From Pseudaminobacter sp047739745 (GTDB lineage Bacteria > Pseudomonadota > Alphaproteobacteria > Rhizobiales > Rhizobiaceae), in contig NZ_JBLLVA010000025.1 of assembly GCF_047739745.1 (NCBI RefSeq), positions 1 to 64,000 on the forward strand: 64,000 nt of DNA, given 5' to 3'. The notes beneath the pieces were generated by a model. The model did not search any database. It had not been told where the DNA came from and saw nothing but the letters and a program-made list of their open reading frames with translations. Each line of letters begins with the position of its first letter. Position 1 is the stretch's first letter. Both the position numbers and the translations under genes were made by a program. Positions 8,411-16,705 of the stretch are shown here, one piece after another.

Positions 8411-9829
8411 TTAGGGTGAGGCGGGCATGAAAATCTTGCCGGGGTTGAGAATGTTGTTCGGGTCGAGCGCGGACTTGATCGTTGCCATGACCTGGCGCCT
8501 GGCCGGATCGCCGAAGCTGACAAGAGCCTCGCGCTTCTCCAGCCCTATGCCGTGCTCGGCCGAGATGGCGCCGCCGATTTCGACAAGCCCGGAATAGACG
8601 ATAGCTTCGATCGCTTGACGCGGCAGGTCGTCCTGTGCGCCGACCATCACATGCAGATTGCCATCGGCAAGATGCCCAAAAATATAAAGACCGAGCGGAT
8701 CGGCCAGTTGCTTCAACTTCGGCTCGATGGTACGGGCGTAAGCGCCAAGATTTGCCAGCGGTACCGACACGTCGAAGGATTTCACGTCCGGCCACATGCG
8801 ATAAAGCGCATCAGCATCTTCGCGGATCAGCCAGAAGAAATCCCGCTGGCTGCTGTTTTGCGCGACAATGACGTTGGTGATGAGTCCCTGCTCGTAGAGC
8901 GTTTCGAGATGGGCGATGAAGCGGCCCTGGCTGTCGCCATCCGCCGTCTCCTCCGTCTCGGCAAGGAGCAGGAACGCTCCGTCGCCGATGTCCGGCAGCG
9001 ATTGACCATGTGCGCCGGCAATCGTCTGTGCATAGTTGCGCCACAATATCTCGACGGCGCGCAGATGGTCGCCGAACCGGTCGCGCAGGTTTTGCGCGAC
9101 GGCGAGCGCCGCATCGATCGTGGCGAATGCAAACAGCGCTGTGGCCGCGACCGGCCGCAACGGCTCCAGGCGGATCGCGACGCGGGTGACAATGCCAAGC
9201 GTGCCCTCCGAGCCTGCCATGAGATCGGTCAGGCCATAACCGGTATTGTTCTTCAGCACGCGCGCAAGATCGCTGACCAGAGTGCCGTCGGCGCACACGA
9301 ATTCGCAACCGAGCAGGCGGTCGCGCATGGTTCCATAGCGAAATGCCTCTATGCCGCCGGCATTGGTCGCAGTCATCCCGCCGAGCGTCGCGGAGCCGCG
9401 AGATGGCAAGTCTATTCCGGGGCTAAGACCATGGTTGGCCGCAGCCTGCTGCAAGGCTTCGAGCGTCACCCCCGCATCGGCGACCGCAACACGGCCAATA
9501 GGATCGATCTCGATTCCGCTCGCCAGCCGGCGCGTGCTGAGGATGAGGTCGCCCGGCGCCGAGGCCGTGCCGCCGACAAGGCCGGTCAAGCCGCCATGGG
9601 TCACCACCGGCACGCGTTCGGCGTTGCACAGCGCAAGCAGCCCACGCAGCTCATCGACCGATCGGGGCGACACGGCGACGCCGGCGGCGAGGTTTTCGGG
9701 ATGATAGCCGCTATTCCAGTCGCGCAGCTTGTCTTCGCGCTCGACTGAACCCACGATGCCATCCAGCCGTGCAAGGAACGCGTCGCTGAACGAAGACGAC
9801 GTGACTGGAGCAGTTGAGCCTTCAGTCAT
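8411..9829 (-). CDS. FAD-binding 2-hydroxyacid dehydrogenase (GlcD/D2HGDH type)
   Basis: This 472-residue flavoprotein has a PCMH-type FAD domain in the N-terminal half (VVTHGGLTGLVGG, TLGGMTATNAGG, GSEGTLGIVTRV) and a C-terminal cap with GHLADGNLH and SAEHGIGLEKR, as in D-lactate and D-2-hydroxyglutarate dehydrogenases. It would oxidise a D-2-hydroxy acid to the 2-oxo acid and hand electrons to a quinone or ETF. I start it at MTEGS; a GTG 33 bases upstream is in frame, and neither has a strong ribosome site. In this operon it may return a reduced 2-hydroxy form of 2-ketoarginine to the pathway, but that is inference. Confidence 0.82.
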   Translation of the reverse strand: MTEGSTAPVTSSSFSDAFLARLDGIVGSVEREDKLRDWNSGYHPENLAAGVAVSPRSVDELRGLLALCNAERVPVVTHGGLTGLVGGTASAPGDLILSTRRLASGIEIDPIGRVAVADAGVTLEALQQAAANHGLSPGIDLPSRGSATLGGMTATNAGGIEAFRYGTMRDRLLGCEFVCADGTLVSDLARVLKNNTGYGLTDLMAGSEGTLGIVTRVAIRLEPLRPVAATALFAFATIDAALAVAQNLRDRFGDHLRAVEILWRNYAQTIAGAHGQSLPDIGDGAFLLLAETEETADGDSQGRFIAHLETLYEQGLITNVIVAQNSSQRDFFWLIREDADALYRMWPDVKSFDVSVPLANLGAYARTIEPKLKQLADPLGLYIFGHLADGNLHVMVGAQDDLPRQAIEAIVYSGLVEIGGAISAEHGIGLEKREALVSFGDPARRQVMATIKSALDPNNILNPGKIFMPASP

Positions 9830-9913
9830 CCGGCTGTTCCATAATATTACCCGTCCATTCACCGGCGATGTAGAGCTTGTCGAGCACTGGCTTTGTCCTG
9901 GGCGGCATGGCCT

Positions 9914-11518
9914 TCAGCCCGCGAGAAACGCGGCGTCCTGCCGAATCTCGAGCACGGTTGGTGTGGTGCGGCCGACGCTCTGCGTCAGTTCAGCGGCGAG
10001 TTGCTCGAAACTGTCGATACGCGCGGCGTGGCAGCCAAAACCGCGGGCGATAATGATGAAGTCGGGCGTCGCAAGATCGACTCCGAGCGGCGCTATGCCC
10101 TTGTCCAGCATATAGTTGCGGATCTCGCCATAGCCATCATTGTTCCACAGCAGCACGACGATCGGCACTTGTGCCTCGACTGCGCTGGCAAGCTCACCAA
10201 TGGTGAAGAGAATGCCGCCATCGCCCATGAGCGCCACAACCGGCCGCGCGGCACCTACGCCGAGCTTGGCGCCGATGGCCGCGGGCAGGCCGTAGCCGAG
10301 GGTGCCGTATCCGGTGCTGGAATTGAAGAAGGATCGCGGCTGGCGCGGGCGAAAAAACTGGTTGGCGGCATAGACCGTCTGGGCGGAGTCGCCAACGAAG
10401 ACCGCATCGGGAAGGGCAGCAGCCAAGGCACCCATCAAACGACGGTAAGGCACAACACTGTCCGGCAACGCCTGGTCTCCAGCGGCCCGCAGCGCTGCGG
10501 CGCGCGCGGCGCCGTCGCCGGCCGAGCGGTGGTGCGTCAGGCGCGAAGCCAGGCCGGCAAGCGCGGCCGCCGCGTCGCCAAGCACCGGCACGTCGGCCAC
10601 AGGTTCACATGACAACTGCTCGTTGTCGATGTCGATCCGGATCAGCCGGCCGCCGGGCATGAGTTCTGCCGGCGTCGGATACATCTCGGTTTCGCCGAGT
10701 TCGGTGCCGACCGCGAGCACCACATCGGAATCATGGAAGGCTTGGCGCAGCGGTACGCTGCCCAGGTTTTCCCCGGCAAGAAGCGGATGGTCGGGCGCAA
10801 GCAGGCCACGCCCATTGACGGTCAGCACGGTCGGCGCATCGAGCTGTTCGATCAGATGCCGCGCCTCGTCCGCGGCCGAAACGGCGCCGCCGCCAAGCAC
10901 GACGAGAGGCGTTCTCGCCTGTGCCAAAAGTGCGGCCGCTTTGTCGAGCGAAACGTGGGAGGGCGTCGGCCGATCCGGCAGAGGACGCGCGCCTGCCGGC
11001 ATATCGCCTGCCTGCGCGGTGATCACATCGACAGGAATCTCCAGATAGACGGGGCGCGGCCGCCCGCTTGAAAACACCGCCATGGCGCGGGCGAGCGCCC
11101 GTGGTAGCTGATCGGGGTGCAGCACCGTCTGGCTGAAGGCGGAGACCTCGGCGGCAAGGTTGCGCTGTGAGCGCAACTCATGCAGGGCACCGACCGGCGC
11201 GCCGAGTTGCTCTATCGGATTCACCGTCGAGATCACCAGCATCGGCACCGAGTCAGCATGGGCTTGGCCCATCGCCGTCAATATGTTGGTAAGGCCGGGC
11301 CCGGTGACCGTGAAACAGACGCCAACCTTGCCGGTCGCCCTGGCATAGCCATCGGCCATGAAGCCGGCACCCTGCTCATGGCGCGGCGTGACGTGGCGGA
11401 TGGACGACTTGTCGAGGCTGCGATACAGCTCGACATTGTGCACGCCGGGAATGCCGAAGATGAACTCGACTCCATAGGATTCGAGCAGTCCGATGATCAT
11501 CTCTCCGCAAGTCGGCAT
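9914..11518 (-). CDS. aruI: 2-ketoarginine decarboxylase-like TPP enzyme (AruI family)
   Basis: This 534-residue thiamine diphosphate enzyme of the acetolactate synthase superfamily has three domains: PYR at about 1-170 with catalytic E48 in TPRHEQGAGF, a central domain at about 190-330, and a PP domain with GDGG near 432 and NNDGYGE after it. The opening FGIPGVHNVELYR followed by IRHVTPRHEQGAGFMADGYA is what I know from 5-guanidino-2-oxopentanoate decarboxylase, AruI, of the arginine transaminase pathway. It would yield 4-guanidinobutanal. CAGGAC precedes the chosen ATG; an upstream in-frame start (11569) overlaps the transporter gene. A ureohydrolase gene downstream fits the call well. Confidence 0.8.
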   Translation of the reverse strand: MPTCGEMIIGLLESYGVEFIFGIPGVHNVELYRSLDKSSIRHVTPRHEQGAGFMADGYARATGKVGVCFTVTGPGLTNILTAMGQAHADSVPMLVISTVNPIEQLGAPVGALHELRSQRNLAAEVSAFSQTVLHPDQLPRALARAMAVFSSGRPRPVYLEIPVDVITAQAGDMPAGARPLPDRPTPSHVSLDKAAALLAQARTPLVVLGGGAVSAADEARHLIEQLDAPTVLTVNGRGLLAPDHPLLAGENLGSVPLRQAFHDSDVVLAVGTELGETEMYPTPAELMPGGRLIRIDIDNEQLSCEPVADVPVLGDAAAALAGLASRLTHHRSAGDGAARAAALRAAGDQALPDSVVPYRRLMGALAAALPDAVFVGDSAQTVYAANQFFRPRQPRSFFNSSTGYGTLGYGLPAAIGAKLGVGAARPVVALMGDGGILFTIGELASAVEAQVPIVVLLWNNDGYGEIRNYMLDKGIAPLGVDLATPDFIIIARGFGCHAARIDSFEQLAAELTQSVGRTTPTVLEIRQDAAFLAG

Positions 11519-11565
11519 GTTCTGTCCTGCAAGTCGGATTTGGTTCGCCCGCTCCGGTGCGAACC

Positions 11566-12300
11566 TCAATGCATAAGCTGCGAGAGGAAGTTGCGCGCGC
11601 GTTCCGTCTGCGGCGCATCGAAGAACTGGTCGGGCTTGGAGACCTCCACCACTTGGCCCGCATCCATGAAGATGACGCGGTCGGCCACTTTCCGGGCAAA
11701 GCCCATCTCATGGGTGACGCAAAGCATCGTCATGCCTTCGCTGGCCAGCTCCACCATGACATCAAGCACCTCTCCGACCATTTCCGGATCGAGCGCCGAG
11801 GTTGGTTCGTCGAACAGCATGATTTCAGGCTCCATGCACAGCGCTCGCGCGATCGCGACTCTCTGCTGCTGCCCACCGGAGAGCTGGCTCGGCATCTTGT
11901 TGGCCTGGTCGGCGATACGGACCCGCGCCAGCAGCCGCCGTGCGGTAGCCTCGGCATCGGCCCGCGACTTCCCGCGCACCTTCATCGGCGCAAGCAGGCA
12001 ATTCTCCAGCACCGAGAGGTGCGGAAACAGATTGAAATTCTGGAAGACCATGCCGACTTCGCGACGGATCGCGCCGACATTCTTGACGTTGCCGTCAAGT
12101 TCCACATCATTGATGCGGATTGAACCCTCGTCGTGCGGCGACAGATGGTTGATGCAGCGGATCAAGGTGGATTTGCCGGAGCCGGAGGGACCGCAGATCA
12201 CGATCTTTTCGCCCTTGGCGATCGACAGGTTGATGCCCTGCAGCACTTGAAAATCCGCATATTTCTTGCCGACATTGGTCAGCCGAATGATCTCGGTCAT
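11566..12300 (-). CDS. polar amino acid ABC importer, ATP-binding protein
   Basis: This 244-residue ATPase of the GlnQ/HisP type energises an amino acid importer at the inner membrane. Walker A is GPSGSGKST at 37-45, the Q-loop is in VFQNFNLFPH, the signature is LSGGQQQR, and Walker B with the catalytic Glu is MLFDEPTSALD. The order SBP, permease, ATPase, then catabolic enzymes with gaps of 28 bases or so suggests one transcript. Substrate is inferred from the enzymes downstream (arginine or another guanidino amino acid). Confidence 0.93.
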   Translation of the reverse strand: MTEIIRLTNVGKKYADFQVLQGINLSIAKGEKIVICGPSGSGKSTLIRCINHLSPHDEGSIRINDVELDGNVKNVGAIRREVGMVFQNFNLFPHLSVLENCLLAPMKVRGKSRADAEATARRLLARVRIADQANKMPSQLSGGQQQRVAIARALCMEPEIMLFDEPTSALDPEMVGEVLDVMVELASEGMTMLCVTHEMGFARKVADRVIFMDAGQVVEVSKPDQFFDAPQTERARNFLSQLMH

Positions 12301-12328
12301 GAGATAATCCTTCGTATTCTGGAGCGGG

Positions 12329-13072
12329 TCAGGAGCGGCGCATCAACGCCATCGCCTTCTGCACGACGCTTGGGTCATTGGAGGCTTCGGCTTTCGAGCG
12401 GTCCCAGGTGTATTTCCGCTCCAGCTTGCCCTGCAGGAAGACCAACGCGTAAACCATGACCAAGTAGTAGACCAGGGCCGCCGCGTAGTATTCGGAAAAC
12501 TGGAAAGTGGTCGACACTGCGCGCGACGCCGTGGCAAGCAATTCCTGCAACGAAATGACAGACGCGAGCGAAGTGATCTTGAGCAGCGTTATGAATTCGT
12601 TGGCCGTCGGCGGAATGGCAACCCGCATGGCCTGCGGCAGCGTGATGTAGCGGAAGATCTGGAAGCGCGACAGGCCAAGCGCCTCGCCGGCAGCCTCCTG
12701 GCCGGGGTCGACCGACTTCAGCGCGGCGCGGTTGATCTCCACCTGATAGGCGGCTTCGTTGAGGCTGAGCGCGATCCATGCGGCGAGGAACGGCGTGAAC
12801 CAGGGCTCGCGGAAGATCGGGAAGAATTGCGGCAGCGCGTTCCAGACGAACAAGAGCTGCAACAGCGTCGGCGCGCCGCGCAACACGCCAACCAGACCCT
12901 TCAAAGTGCGCGAGAGGATTCCCTGGCTGCGATTGACGATTATGGCCACGGGAATCGAGATGAGAATGCCCACGCCGTGTGAGACGAGTGACAGGATGAT
13001 GGTGACGCAGGCTCCCCTGAAGAATGCCTCGGACGTCAAGGCGCCCCAGAAAGCAGAGAAGTCGAAACTCAT
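12329..13072 (-). CDS. polar amino acid ABC importer, permease
   Basis: This 247-residue inner-membrane permease of the HisM/GlnP type has about five membrane segments. The conserved cytoplasmic EAA loop reads EAAGEALGLSRFQIFRYITL near residue 130-150. I start it at MSFDFS; a TTG five codons upstream is in frame but less likely. Only one permease gene is present in this transporter, so it would act as a homodimer. It lies between the binding-protein gene (125-base gap with a hairpin) and the ATPase gene (28-base gap). Confidence 0.9.
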   Translation of the reverse strand: MSFDFSAFWGALTSEAFFRGACVTIILSLVSHGVGILISIPVAIIVNRSQGILSRTLKGLVGVLRGAPTLLQLLFVWNALPQFFPIFREPWFTPFLAAWIALSLNEAAYQVEINRAALKSVDPGQEAAGEALGLSRFQIFRYITLPQAMRVAIPPTANEFITLLKITSLASVISLQELLATASRAVSTTFQFSEYYAAALVYYLVMVYALVFLQGKLERKYTWDRSKAEASNDPSVVQKAMALMRRS

Positions 13073-13158
13073 GACAGCTGATCCCAACGGTCGTTACATC
13101 GTGGCCGAAATTCAGGCGATCGGAGCAAGGCTCGATGCATAGCCTTGTCCGCAAGCGT

Positions 13159-13186
13159 GCCGGCGCAGCGAATTAACCACGCCGGC
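13159..13186 (-). promoter_or_regulatory. hairpin between binding-protein and permease genes
   Basis: A perfect 7-bp stem (GCCGGCG / CGCCGGC) with a 14-base loop sits in the 125-base gap just after the binding-protein stop. It has no T run. Such hairpins are common after the first gene of ABC importer operons, where they protect the binding-protein message and lower permease expression; that role here is inference. Confidence 0.45.
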
Positions 13187-13197
13187 TGCATTTTTAC

Positions 13198-14025
13198 TTA
13201 TTCACCAGAGACGACGTCAGCAGGCGACAGGCGCCATTTTTCCGCGATCGACTTGAGCGTGCCGTCCGCCGCAAGAGCTGCCACTGCAGCGGCTACAGCC
13301 TTCTTGTCGTCTCCGGTACGACGCAGATAAACGCCGAATTTATCGTCGCCCGGAAACGAATAGATCGTCTTCAGCTGTCCCGGCTGCTGCAACTCTCGAT
13401 AGGCAAGTTCCGTATCCTGCGAGACTGCGGCAGCCGCGCGCCCGACCAGCACCTGCTGGATGACGTCGGTCTGCTTCGGATAGGTCTGGATGCTGATCTC
13501 GTCCTTGCCCTCGGACTTCAACTTGGCGTTGACCGCTTCAAGCTGCTCGACATAATGGGTGCCGGCCTGAACAGCCACGACCTTGCCGCCCAGATCCGCC
13601 GGACCGCTGATGGTGAGCTCACTTTTGGCGCCGGTGAACACCACAAGCGCGGTGCCGAGATAAGGGACCGCATCATAGGACTTGGTCCGTTCCGGCGTTA
13701 CGAGAATGCCGCTGATCACGCCATCGCAACGCTGCGACTCGAGCCCTGGCAAAAGGCCGGTGAAATCCGACACAACGAGGCGCGGCGTCAGGCCCCAATG
13801 AGTGGCCAGCGCGCTGGCGAGATCGATGTCGAAGCCGACCGGCTTCTGATCGTCAGCCTTCTCGAAGAATTCCATCGGCGGGAAGGTCGCATCAGTGCAT
13901 ACGACAAACTCGCCCTTGCCGGCGAAACTCGGCTTCGCGTCCTCGGCGGCTGCCGGAGCCACGGCCGACAGCACGCCGACGACGCTCAAGAGCGCGATGC
14001 GAGATTTAAGAGCTTTAGAAACCAT
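13198..14025 (-). CDS. polar amino acid ABC importer, periplasmic binding protein
   Basis: This 275-residue family 3 solute-binding protein has a signal peptide (MVSKALKSRIALLS through APAAAED). The mature part has two lobes, with FVVCTDATFPPMEF near residue 40 and DVIQQVLVGRAAAAV in the second lobe. GGGGGAA precedes the chosen ATG; the frame extends 33 codons upstream without a signal peptide at its start. It heads a minus-strand operon of importer, decarboxylase, flavoprotein, ureohydrolase and aldehyde dehydrogenase. It should bind arginine or a related guanidino compound, inferred from those enzymes. Confidence 0.88.
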   Translation of the reverse strand: MVSKALKSRIALLSVVGVLSAVAPAAAEDAKPSFAGKGEFVVCTDATFPPMEFFEKADDQKPVGFDIDLASALATHWGLTPRLVVSDFTGLLPGLESQRCDGVISGILVTPERTKSYDAVPYLGTALVVFTGAKSELTISGPADLGGKVVAVQAGTHYVEQLEAVNAKLKSEGKDEISIQTYPKQTDVIQQVLVGRAAAAVSQDTELAYRELQQPGQLKTIYSFPGDDKFGVYLRRTGDDKKAVAAAVAALAADGTLKSIAEKWRLSPADVVSGE

Positions 14026-14119
14026 TGACTTTCCCCCGTTGTGAAAACACTTGGCCGACATTTCGGACTCCTCGCCGTTCATGTTAGGCAGATCGTTGGC
14101 ATTTATTTCGCTATTGGTC

Positions 14120-14148
14120 AACAAAATTCGGTTTCAACGAACATTGTT
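14120..14148. promoter_or_regulatory. candidate operator between the importer operon and its regulator gene
   Basis: Arms AACAAAATTCG and CGAACATTGTT match at 9 of 11 positions as an inverted repeat around a 7-base spacer. It lies in the 187-base divergent gap, 95 bases from the binding-protein start and 65 from the regulator start. This is the expected place for a PuuR-like repressor to control both transcripts. No experimental operator is known to me for it. Confidence 0.4.
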
Positions 14149-14212
14149 TGCGATATGGTAGCCATCCTCGAAGCAGTTTGGGTGCATGGCAGAATTCAAG
14201 CAGGGAGGTTCC

Positions 14213-14803
14213 ATGACGGATATATCAATCGAGTCGCCAAAGGCGCGCGCTGGCAAGCAATCGCCTCGGATTGGCCATCTCTTGCGCGAGCGACGCCGGC
14301 AGCTCGACCTCACATTGGATGCGGTGGCCGAAGCGACCGCGCTTACCAAGGGTTTTCTGAGCGACATCGAACGCGACAAAACCTCGCCCTCGGTCGCCTC
14401 CCTAGTCAAGCTTTGCGAGGTGTTGAGCCTGCCGGTCGGCGACCTGTTCACCTCCTCCCAGTCGGCGGTGGTGAGAGCCGACGAGCGACCGCCGATCCGG
14501 TTTGGCGGCATCGACGTGTCCGACCATCTGCTGACGCCGAGCGGCAGCCTTCGCCTGCAGGCGATCTGGACGGAGATCGAGCCCAAGGGCGGCGGCGGCG
14601 AACAGCTCTATTCGCTGCGCGCGGAGGAGGAATTCATCCTCATCCTTTCCGGGGAACTGGCGCTGCAACTCGAAGACGAAACGTTCATCCTGGGCCAGGG
14701 TGACGCCATGACCTTCGATCCGCGCCGGCTGCACACATTCTACAACCCTTCCGAAACAACTCGGACGATCGCGATCTTCGTCATGACGCCCAAGCCGCGC
14801 TGA
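14213..14803 (+). CDS. XRE-family regulator with cupin sensor domain (PuuR-like)
   Basis: This 196-residue regulator has an N-terminal helix-turn-helix (IGHLLRERRRQLDLTLDAVA, then TKGFLSDIERDKTSPS) at about 15-75 and a C-terminal cupin at about 110-190 with EEFILILSGELALQL and GDAMTFDPRRLHTF. This architecture is that of PuuR and related repressors of polyamine or amino acid catabolism. GGGAGG lies just before the chosen ATG at 14213; a start nine codons earlier is in frame but poorer. It is divergent from the importer and guanidino-catabolism operon, which it most likely controls, with a candidate operator in the shared gap. Confidence 0.88.
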   Translation: MTDISIESPKARAGKQSPRIGHLLRERRRQLDLTLDAVAEATALTKGFLSDIERDKTSPSVASLVKLCEVLSLPVGDLFTSSQSAVVRADERPPIRFGGIDVSDHLLTPSGSLRLQAIWTEIEPKGGGGEQLYSLRAEEEFILILSGELALQLEDETFILGQGDAMTFDPRRLHTFYNPSETTRTIAIFVMTPKPR

Positions 14804-14857
14804 TGGTGAAACCGAGCAAGGCCGCCAGCGACGCCGAAGCGACCTTGCCCTTGCCTG

Positions 14858-15247
14858 TCAGAGTTCGCGCGCGGCCACCGCGTCGATTTCGATCAGCAGG
14901 CCGGGAGCCACGAAACCGGACACGATGAACACGGTCGAGGCCGGCGGCGCTTCCGGCATGCGCAGGTCGCGCCATTTCTTGTAGCCAGCGACATGCTCGG
15001 CGCTGGTCACCAAACCCTGAACCTTGACGAGATTGGCCATGGCCATGCCATGATCGGCAAGCAGTCGCTCGATATAGTCCCAGGTCAATTCAGCCTGGCG
15101 ATCGAAATCGGCCGGGATGGTGCCGTCCGCCTCAATGCCGACCTGGCCGGACAGGAACAGATACTCGGCGTTACGCTCGACCTTTACGGATTGCGAATAG
15201 CGGCTCGGCGGCACGGGCACGCCCTCAGGGTTGCGATAATCTGCCAT
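14858..15247 (-). CDS. Rid-family protein (RidA-like), without the RidA arginine
   Basis: This 129-residue single-domain Rid protein forms trimers in the family. True RidA proteins hydrolyse reactive imines left by amino acid oxidases, using an arginine in a motif like ARLP near residue 105. Here the matching stretch is STVFIVSGFVAPGLLIEIDA, which has no arginine. So it belongs to a Rid subgroup whose imine deaminase activity is doubtful. It lies 44 bases downstream of a DAO-type oxidase gene on the same strand, the classic setting for imine handling. It converges with the XRE regulator gene. Confidence 0.85.
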   Translation of the reverse strand: MADYRNPEGVPVPPSRYSQSVKVERNAEYLFLSGQVGIEADGTIPADFDRQAELTWDYIERLLADHGMAMANLVKVQGLVTSAEHVAGYKKWRDLRMPEAPPASTVFIVSGFVAPGLLIEIDAVAAREL

Positions 15248-15291
15248 GGGATTCCTTTCTAGGATGAGTTCTCCCGGACGCTCCGGAAGGG

Positions 15292-16563
15292 CTAAGGACG
15301 CTCCAGCCAGTCGAGCAGACGATAGAACTCGCCGACCACGGGAAGGAACCAGGGATGGCCGCTGTAAAAGGGCTTGGTGGTGAAGCGAGTGTGCGCAAAT
15401 GCCGTGTCGCCGCCCTGGCCCAGTATGCGGTGGCCGATCTGGTCACCGAAATGGCTCATCAACGCGACACCCTGGCCGCAACAGCCGAGTGCGAAATGGA
15501 TGCCATCGTGAGTGCCGACATGCGGGACCTTGTTGAAAGTGAAGGCGACATTGCCGGTCCAGCTGTTGGTGATCCGAGCTGATGCCATGGAGGGAAAGAC
15601 TTTGGACATGGCAGCGTGTAGCCTGCTGGCGCTTTCACTGGCGTCTATCGGCCGGAAGCTGGTGCGTCCGCCGAAGATCATACGGGTGCCATCGGGCGAC
15701 AGGCGATAGTAGAACAGGTTGCGCTTGGTATCCTGAATCATCTCAGCGCTCGGAATCAGCCGGCGCAGCATTGCCGGATCCATGGCTTCGGTGGCGATGA
15801 TGTAGCTGCCAATCGGAATGACGCGGCGGCGGAACCATGGCATGCCGGGATCGGTATAGGCATTGGTGGCGATAACCACCTGATCGGCACGGAAATTGCC
15901 GCCATCGGTCGCCAACACGTAGGACGTCCCCTCGCGTTTGATGGCGTTTACCCGGCAGCGCGTGCGAAAGACAACGCCGGCGCGGCGGCACGCCGCAACC
16001 AAGCCAGCATGGTATTTGGCCGGATGCAGGCCGCCGGCCAAGACAGTGGTGCGCCCGCCAAAATAGATATCTGAAGCAAGCTTTTGGCGCTGCTCGGTCT
16101 GTGGCACCATGCGGGTTTCGACGCCGAGTGCTGCCAGCTCGTCGGCCTCGCGGGCGAGCGCGTCATAGTGCTTCGGCGCATAGGCGGCAAAATACATGCC
16201 GGTGCGTTGGTAGTCGCAGCTAATATCGTTTTCGGAAATGAACTGTTCCAGAAACAGAACCGAATCCTGCGCTTCCTGGAACAGCGCGTTGGCGGTGTCG
16301 CGACCATATGCTTCGCATAATTCCTTATGCGAAAGCTTCAACGTGCCCGATACCATGCCGCCATTGCGGGTGCTGGCGCCGAAGCCGAGTTCCTCGGCCT
16401 CGATTACCAAAACTGAAACCCCGTTTGCGGCGAGCTTGTGAGCCGCAGACAAGCCGGTATATCCGGAGCCGATAACCGCGACGTCGTAGCTTTGGCCTCC
16501 GCCGTCGGAAGCGTATGGGGTGCCGCGATCCCGCGCCTCCCACCAATAGGGATCGTTGCTCAT
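15292..16563 (-). CDS. FAD-dependent amine/amino acid oxidase (DAO/PuuB-like)
   Basis: This 423-residue flavoenzyme of the DAO superfamily has the Rossmann FAD motif VIGSGYTGLSAA at about 31-42, then GFGASTRNGGM, and the C-terminal FAD closure GCCGQGVALMSHFG. It oxidises a C-N bond to an imine. DAO members near PuuB act on glutamylputrescine or amino acids. I start it at MSNDPYWW, as in relatives; a start 25 codons earlier has no ribosome site. No aminotransferase is present in the neighbouring 2-ketoarginine decarboxylase operon, so this oxidase could make the 2-oxo acid from arginine. That is inference from gene content. Confidence 0.82.
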   Translation of the reverse strand: MSNDPYWWEARDRGTPYASDGGGQSYDVAVIGSGYTGLSAAHKLAANGVSVLVIEAEELGFGASTRNGGMVSGTLKLSHKELCEAYGRDTANALFQEAQDSVLFLEQFISENDISCDYQRTGMYFAAYAPKHYDALAREADELAALGVETRMVPQTEQRQKLASDIYFGGRTTVLAGGLHPAKYHAGLVAACRRAGVVFRTRCRVNAIKREGTSYVLATDGGNFRADQVVIATNAYTDPGMPWFRRRVIPIGSYIIATEAMDPAMLRRLIPSAEMIQDTKRNLFYYRLSPDGTRMIFGGRTSFRPIDASESASRLHAAMSKVFPSMASARITNSWTGNVAFTFNKVPHVGTHDGIHFALGCCGQGVALMSHFGDQIGHRILGQGGDTAFAHTRFTTKPFYSGHPWFLPVVGEFYRLLDWLERP

Positions 16564-16705
16564 GATCTGAACCTGTTGCCGGCGCGTCAACGATCCCTCC
16601 AAAGGTTTTACCGAACTTTGTTCGCTTATAGAAAACATCTGGAGGATGCAAGCTCTGTGCCCGCACCTACAAGGCGGGCAGGCGCGCGCGTGCCGTTGCG
16701 TTGCT

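Noticed and set aside
6874..8430. 518-codon plus-strand frame antisense to the ureohydrolase and aldehyde dehydrogenase
   Set aside because: Length comes from GC-rich codon bias of the real minus-strand genes; no motifs.
8552..9748. 398-codon plus-strand frame antisense to the GlcD-type gene
   Set aside because: Shadow of a gene with clear FAD-domain motifs.
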